A stretch of DNA of 64,000 nucleotides from Erythroxylum novogranatense (lineage: Eukaryota > Streptophyta > Magnoliopsida > Malpighiales > Erythroxylaceae): the NCBI GenBank assembly GCA_029891385.1, contig CM057230.1, positions 55,035,414 through 55,099,413 of the forward strand. Reading direction: 5' to 3'. The position numbers were made by a program, and so were the translations under genes. How positions within the stretch are numbered: position 1 is the first letter of the stretch; every line of letters begins with the position of its first letter. Shown here in pieces: positions 60,073 through 64,000 of the stretch. Under the pieces are notes generated by a model. The model saw only the letters and a program-made list of their open reading frames with translations. It did no database searches and was not told the DNA's origin.

Positions 60073-60589
60073 GCCCATCTCCAAGCCCTCCCCTCTTTTC
60101 TACGCAGTAGCCACCTCCTTTTTATTTAATGCCGCCCACTTCTTGTTTTAACGCTTATATTCCCCTTTGTGTACTGTTGCGTGATATGACAAATAAGGGT
60201 CACAGTCCCTTTTAAACCTCTTGCCTTCTGCTTGTGAGTTTTTATCAAAACGCGTAATGCATAGCGTTTTGACTCTTGTGGCGTCTTATGGGTTGTGACG
60301 TTTTTGGCTGATCCATGCTACCATTTTCTTCTTGATTCCTTGCTGTTTAGCTCCTCTTTCTTTCAACTTCTACATGCTACGCCATTTTGCTTTAGACTTC
60401 CAACCTGCTGTGTTTCAAGTTTTTGGTTGTTGCACGAGGCATGTCTAATTATTGTCAACGTCTAATTCAGCTCTGTTTATCCTAAAGTCGTTGCAATTCT
60501 TTCTATTTAATTCTAAAATACACCTTGATATAAAACAAGATTAATTCCCATTAAGTATAACTTCAAACCTCAAAAATAAAGAAAATTAA
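60073..60589. other. flank of element E, no recognisable gene
   Basis: Less AT-rich than most spacers but without coding or RNA signals that I recognise. Confidence 0.3.
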
Positions 60590-61020
60590 CACACATAAAG
60601 ATAGAAAATAACGACACTAATACCTTTTTCTTGCTTTTAGAAAAATCCACAATAAGAGTAGAACTGGATTCCTTTTTAAGGCACCCCTATGTAGTTTTGA
60701 ACATATTCAGCAGTTCAAACAATGACATATCATTTTGATTCATATAGATGTTCATAACGAATAGTAAAAAACTCAAATTTAAAGAATGCAACATTAAATC
60801 AATGCTTAATTCATGATTTATGACAAAACCTAATTGGCCTGAATTTTCAATATAGCCAATCATTTTCAACACGTGTAGGTTCACTAAATTTCCTTTTACC
60901 ATTTGCACTGAAATAATACTTTGGAGAATTGATACCTCTCCATGTGCTTTGTGCACCAAACAACTCTTTGAGATGCATAATTATAGTAGGAACATTCATG
61001 TTCTCATGTAGCCTTTAAAG
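60590..61020 (-). pseudogene. Ty1/copia gag fragment
   Basis: The minus-strand frame at 60959-60687 contains VNLHVLKMIGYIENSGQLGF, NHELSIDLMLHSLNLSF and MSLFELLNMFKT. This is the UBN2-type gag pattern of copia elements (HVLKMI, LGF, DHELSIDL-LSLP-SF, ELLNMLK). An upstream LKELFGAQ-like phrase lies in another frame near 60990. No pol or LTR follows. Confidence 0.75.
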
Positions 61021-61033
61021 CTCTGAGACATAC

Positions 61034-63543
61034 TGTAGCACCCCCTCACCGTAGAGTATACACCGGGTCGCCCGTAGGTCGTACCGATGCACAACCTACG
61101 ACGAGGGTGCACTACCAAACTATCATTTCTATAGCCTCATGGCATCCATACAAAGAAAGCAGTAATATCAAATTCGCTAGAATTTAAAACCAAAAGATTC
61201 ATTTCCATTCATTCATGAAACCGTCAATACATCATCAGTCGTATATATATACATCTGTACGACCCAAAACGGACTAACATAGCTCCTACATAAGTCATCC
61301 ACAAAATACCCCCAAAAGATCCCCAGCTAACAGACCTGTGGGCCATGCTCCTCTCGCCGGCACACACAGCAGGATAGGTCTCACTGACCAGAGCTAGAAG
61401 TCAAACTATCGCTGCCCTGAAAATAGTCGCAATTTGGGTGAGTTTGCGAAACTCAATGAGTAACCATCATCGATGGTTCACCCAACTCATGCATATCTGC
61501 ATAATCACATAATATCGCATATTATCACATTCAAGAAATCACATGCAGTCAAATTCACCTTTATAAGGCAATATGCCTTTCACACAATTCACATGTAATC
61601 ATTCATATATGCAATGTGCATGTGACTCTTTCATTTTCTTTCATTGTTGTGACCATGCGCCTGAGCTCATATACATTGAGCCATAGGCTCTGTAAACATT
61701 GGGCTCAAAAGCCCTAATCCGTTTAGCGTAAAGCTCTGCAAATCGTTGGGCATGAAGCCCTGTGCGTTGAGCTTAAAGCTCAATACGGCTACACCGTCCA
61801 CAACCGCTTTCGATCATCTTGTTATGCATGTATGCACATGTCCACTTTACAATACATGCATCATATTAAAATCCCATATACCTAATTGTCACCATTTGAA
61901 ATCAATTATGAACAATTTATGCACAATCAACACTTCTATATCACATTTCAAATATCCCAACACCGTGGTCCTAATCAATCAAATCAAACACATATAACCC
62001 ATCCTTAACTCCACATGGCATATTTGCATAAAATTAAACACATAAAGGTTGAGAAACAAACTAGGTTACTCACCTCGTAACTTCCGAAGCTCTTTGGGAA
62101 GTCTACCACGTCGATGATCGGCGATCCACTTGAGCCGCTATAACAATCAAAATATAAATAGCATTACTAATTATGTCAATTTTCATGTTCCATGATGCAT
62201 ATGAATTGAATAATGTACGTACTATACGTGTTATGACATTTTCGACACAAATTCAAATTTCCCGATCTCAACTTCAAATTCCCGAATTCATAATCTCCAA
62301 ATTGAATTTAATCCATAATTAATTGAACCATCAAATTCCTAAATCCCATTCTTAAAAACCTCAAATTTCATTAATCAGCATTCCTCGCCTCACGCATCTC
62401 TCGTCGCGACGTACACACGCGTACGTTGCGACGTGCGCCGTCCATTCACGCCGTGGTGCGCCTTCCACGCTCTCGCGTCGCGGCGTGCGACCATAAACAC
62501 GCCCAGAAAACCCAGAAAATCTCAGATTCTCGACAGCAATCACCACCAAATTCAGGTTTTCTCCTCACAAATCACTCCTAAATAATTCCATACATATCAT
62601 ACAACTAATTCTTAGCTTCTATTTCATCAAACAATCATTTTCCCCAAATCTAAACCCTAAAATCACCGAAAACCCCTATCGGAAACCCTAACTCACAAAT
62701 CCTTTAATATACCAACTAAATCATTCAAACAACTTTATAAATCAAATAATCAAACCATAAGAGACAAGATAGAAGTAACTTACTTGATTTATAACCTCAA
62801 ATCTTCAAGGATTTCTCAACTCCAAGATCATCGACACCCACGGCTATCACCAAATAAAATTCCATCAACTTCTTCTATTCTTTTCAAGCCAAAGGAATGA
62901 TCAATGACAAAAGAAGAAAGCAATTGGCACAAAGAAATCGAGTAGCAATCCAAAGAAAGAAGATCACGAAGAAGAAGGAGAAAGCTTCGTGGAAGAGAAA
63001 GATTTCAAAGAGTAAGGGTTTAAATATCAAAGGAACAAGGGCTTGCTTGGTAATAGAATTTCCACCACCAAATCCGAACGACCTCAAACTAATTTCAATT
63101 CTAATTTCTCCAAATTTCAATGACTAAACCCTAATTCCTCAATTCAATTTCTAACCTGTCCGAGCCATTGGATAATCAATTTGAACCGAAAATCCAATTA
63201 ACCGATCATCGATCAATTTTTCTATTAAGCCTATTTCTCCAAAAATTCCGTAAAAATTCCTATAAATCCTCAAAATAGAAAACTAATTATCATATACTCC
63301 AATTTCATAATTCAACTTCCTAACATCCTTTTCTAATTCAAATTCAATCATAGACCCTATTTTGACCAAATTCTCACACATGACCTAATCATATCCAAAT
63401 TCAAATTATCCAATTTAAGTCGGAAATATGTCATACATGTATGTACGTACAAATGCCAATTATACACAAATTCTATAATGCATGCTCGTGCCAAATACGT
63501 ATGCAATGAACTGTACACATCCCATCGGTGACGGGATGTTACA
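61034..63543 (-). repeat. 3' LTR of gypsy chromovirus F, 2.5 kb
   Basis: On the minus strand it begins TGTAACATCCCGTCACC at 63543 and ends GGGGGTGCTACA at 61034. It shares termini and the ATCGATGATGG box (near 61465) with E and D. It contains a GC-rich palindromic block at 62380-62520. The reading frames inside (61746-61997, 62884-63127) have no recognisable product. Confidence 0.85.
62380..62520 (-). repeat. GC-rich CGTCGCGACG palindrome block in LTR F
   Basis: Contains CGTCGCGACG, ACGCGTACGTTGCGACGT and GCGTCGCGGCG in tight succession, surrounded by AT-rich DNA. Position and character parallel the block in LTR E, but the sequence is different. Confidence 0.7.
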
Positions 63544-63554
63544 ATTCTCCCCTC

Positions 63555-64000
63555 CTAATAAAAATTTCGTCCCGAAATTTTCTTACCTGACTGATCAAAC
63601 AGATGAGGATACTGCCTCCTCATGTGCTCCTCAGTCTCCCAAGTCGCCTCCTCAGATGAATGGTTCTTCCAAAGGACTTTCACCAATGGAATAACCCGAG
63701 ACCTCAACTGCTTGACCCGCGATCCAATAATCCGCACCGGCTCCTCAATATAACTCAAGTCACTGGCAATCTCTACCTCCTGAGCCGGAATCACATGAGT
63801 CGGGTCAGATCGATATCTCCGAAGCATGCTCACATGAAAGACGTCATGCAACTGAGACATCTCACTCAGCAAGGCTAATCTATACGCCAACGGTCCGATC
63901 CACTCAAGAACCTCATACTGCACTAATATACCGAGGACTCAACTTGCCACTTACGGCCAAATCGAGAACTCCTCTCCACGGAGACACTCGAGGAACACTC
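63555..64000 (-). pseudogene. integrase C-terminus and chromodomain of element F (partial, leaves the window)
   Basis: The minus-strand frame at 63923-63555 reads [40 protein letters not shown], then the chromodomain-like LVKVLWKNHSSEEATWETEE and QYPHLFDQS. Upstream to the window edge it continues out of frame with an SPWRGV/GKLSPRYI-like segment, so a frameshift or consensus error lies near 63930. Element F continues beyond the right edge. The AGGAGGGGAGAAT polypurine tract lies between stop and LTR. Confidence 0.85.

Noticed and set aside
52038..60077. Target duplication for element E
   Set aside because: CGTCA and GCCCA match at only two of five positions, so no duplication is claimed.
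62884..63127. Overlapping frames on both strands inside LTR F
   Set aside because: They lie within the LTR and are lysine- or phenylalanine-rich low-complexity products of an A-rich leader.

Overview
The window is nuclear DNA of a flowering plant, probably a eudicot. It holds a three-exon F-box/FBD/LRR gene with GT-AG introns, the last exon of a plant LRR receptor kinase of the NIK type, and plant-type LTR retrotransposons primed by initiator tRNA-Met. It is very rich in repeats: about four fifths is recognisable transposable element, and only one host gene (positions 4510-6024, minus strand) looks intact. The species cannot be told from the sequence.

Layout. 1-459 is the 3' end of a Ty3/gypsy LTR with its primer-binding site. 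700-3093 is a decayed Ty1/copia element with its 3' LTR. 3204-3530 is a NIK-like receptor kinase exon pseudogene. 4510-6024 is the F-box gene. 7000-9620 and 16550-17290 are two LINE fragments in opposite orientations. 12676-15976 is a 3.3 kb solo gypsy LTR (called D). The stretches between are AT-rich with no recognisable gene.

The centre, 19397-51060, is one nested stack that can be resolved by target-site duplications (TSDs). A minus-strand copia element (G) had its 3' LTR hit by a gypsy chromovirus (A, 19500-47706, TSD AAACT). The integrase gene of A was hit by gypsy B, now a 4.2 kb solo LTR (26580-30786, TSD CTGTA). Forty-five bases further on it was hit by gypsy C (30832-41404, TSD AAGAA), the youngest complete LTR element. 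The right LTR of A also carries a PIF/Harbinger DNA transposon (43770-47550, TSD TTA) whose empty site survives in the left LTR of A.

The right end holds a gypsy element (E, 52043-60072) with two long LTRs but only gag and part of protease, a copia gag remnant, and the 3' LTR and integrase end of a minus-strand chromovirus (F) that runs off the window.

No typical new gene system was found. The most unusual signal is in the LTRs. Each family carries its own array of short repeats or palindromes (34 bp with TGACGTCA, AAGTCGACTT palindromes, a CGTCTTAGTTT motif, or GC-rich GACGCC blocks). Each array lies just upstream of a conserved box reading roughly GACCTCCGATTGAG. The arrays differ completely between families while their surroundings stay recognisable, and the whole module sits at different places in different LTR families. 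A second broad signal is a recurrent CAG/CTG-to-CG discordance between copies, which may be a consensus artefact at methylated CHG sites and may account for some of the frameshifts.
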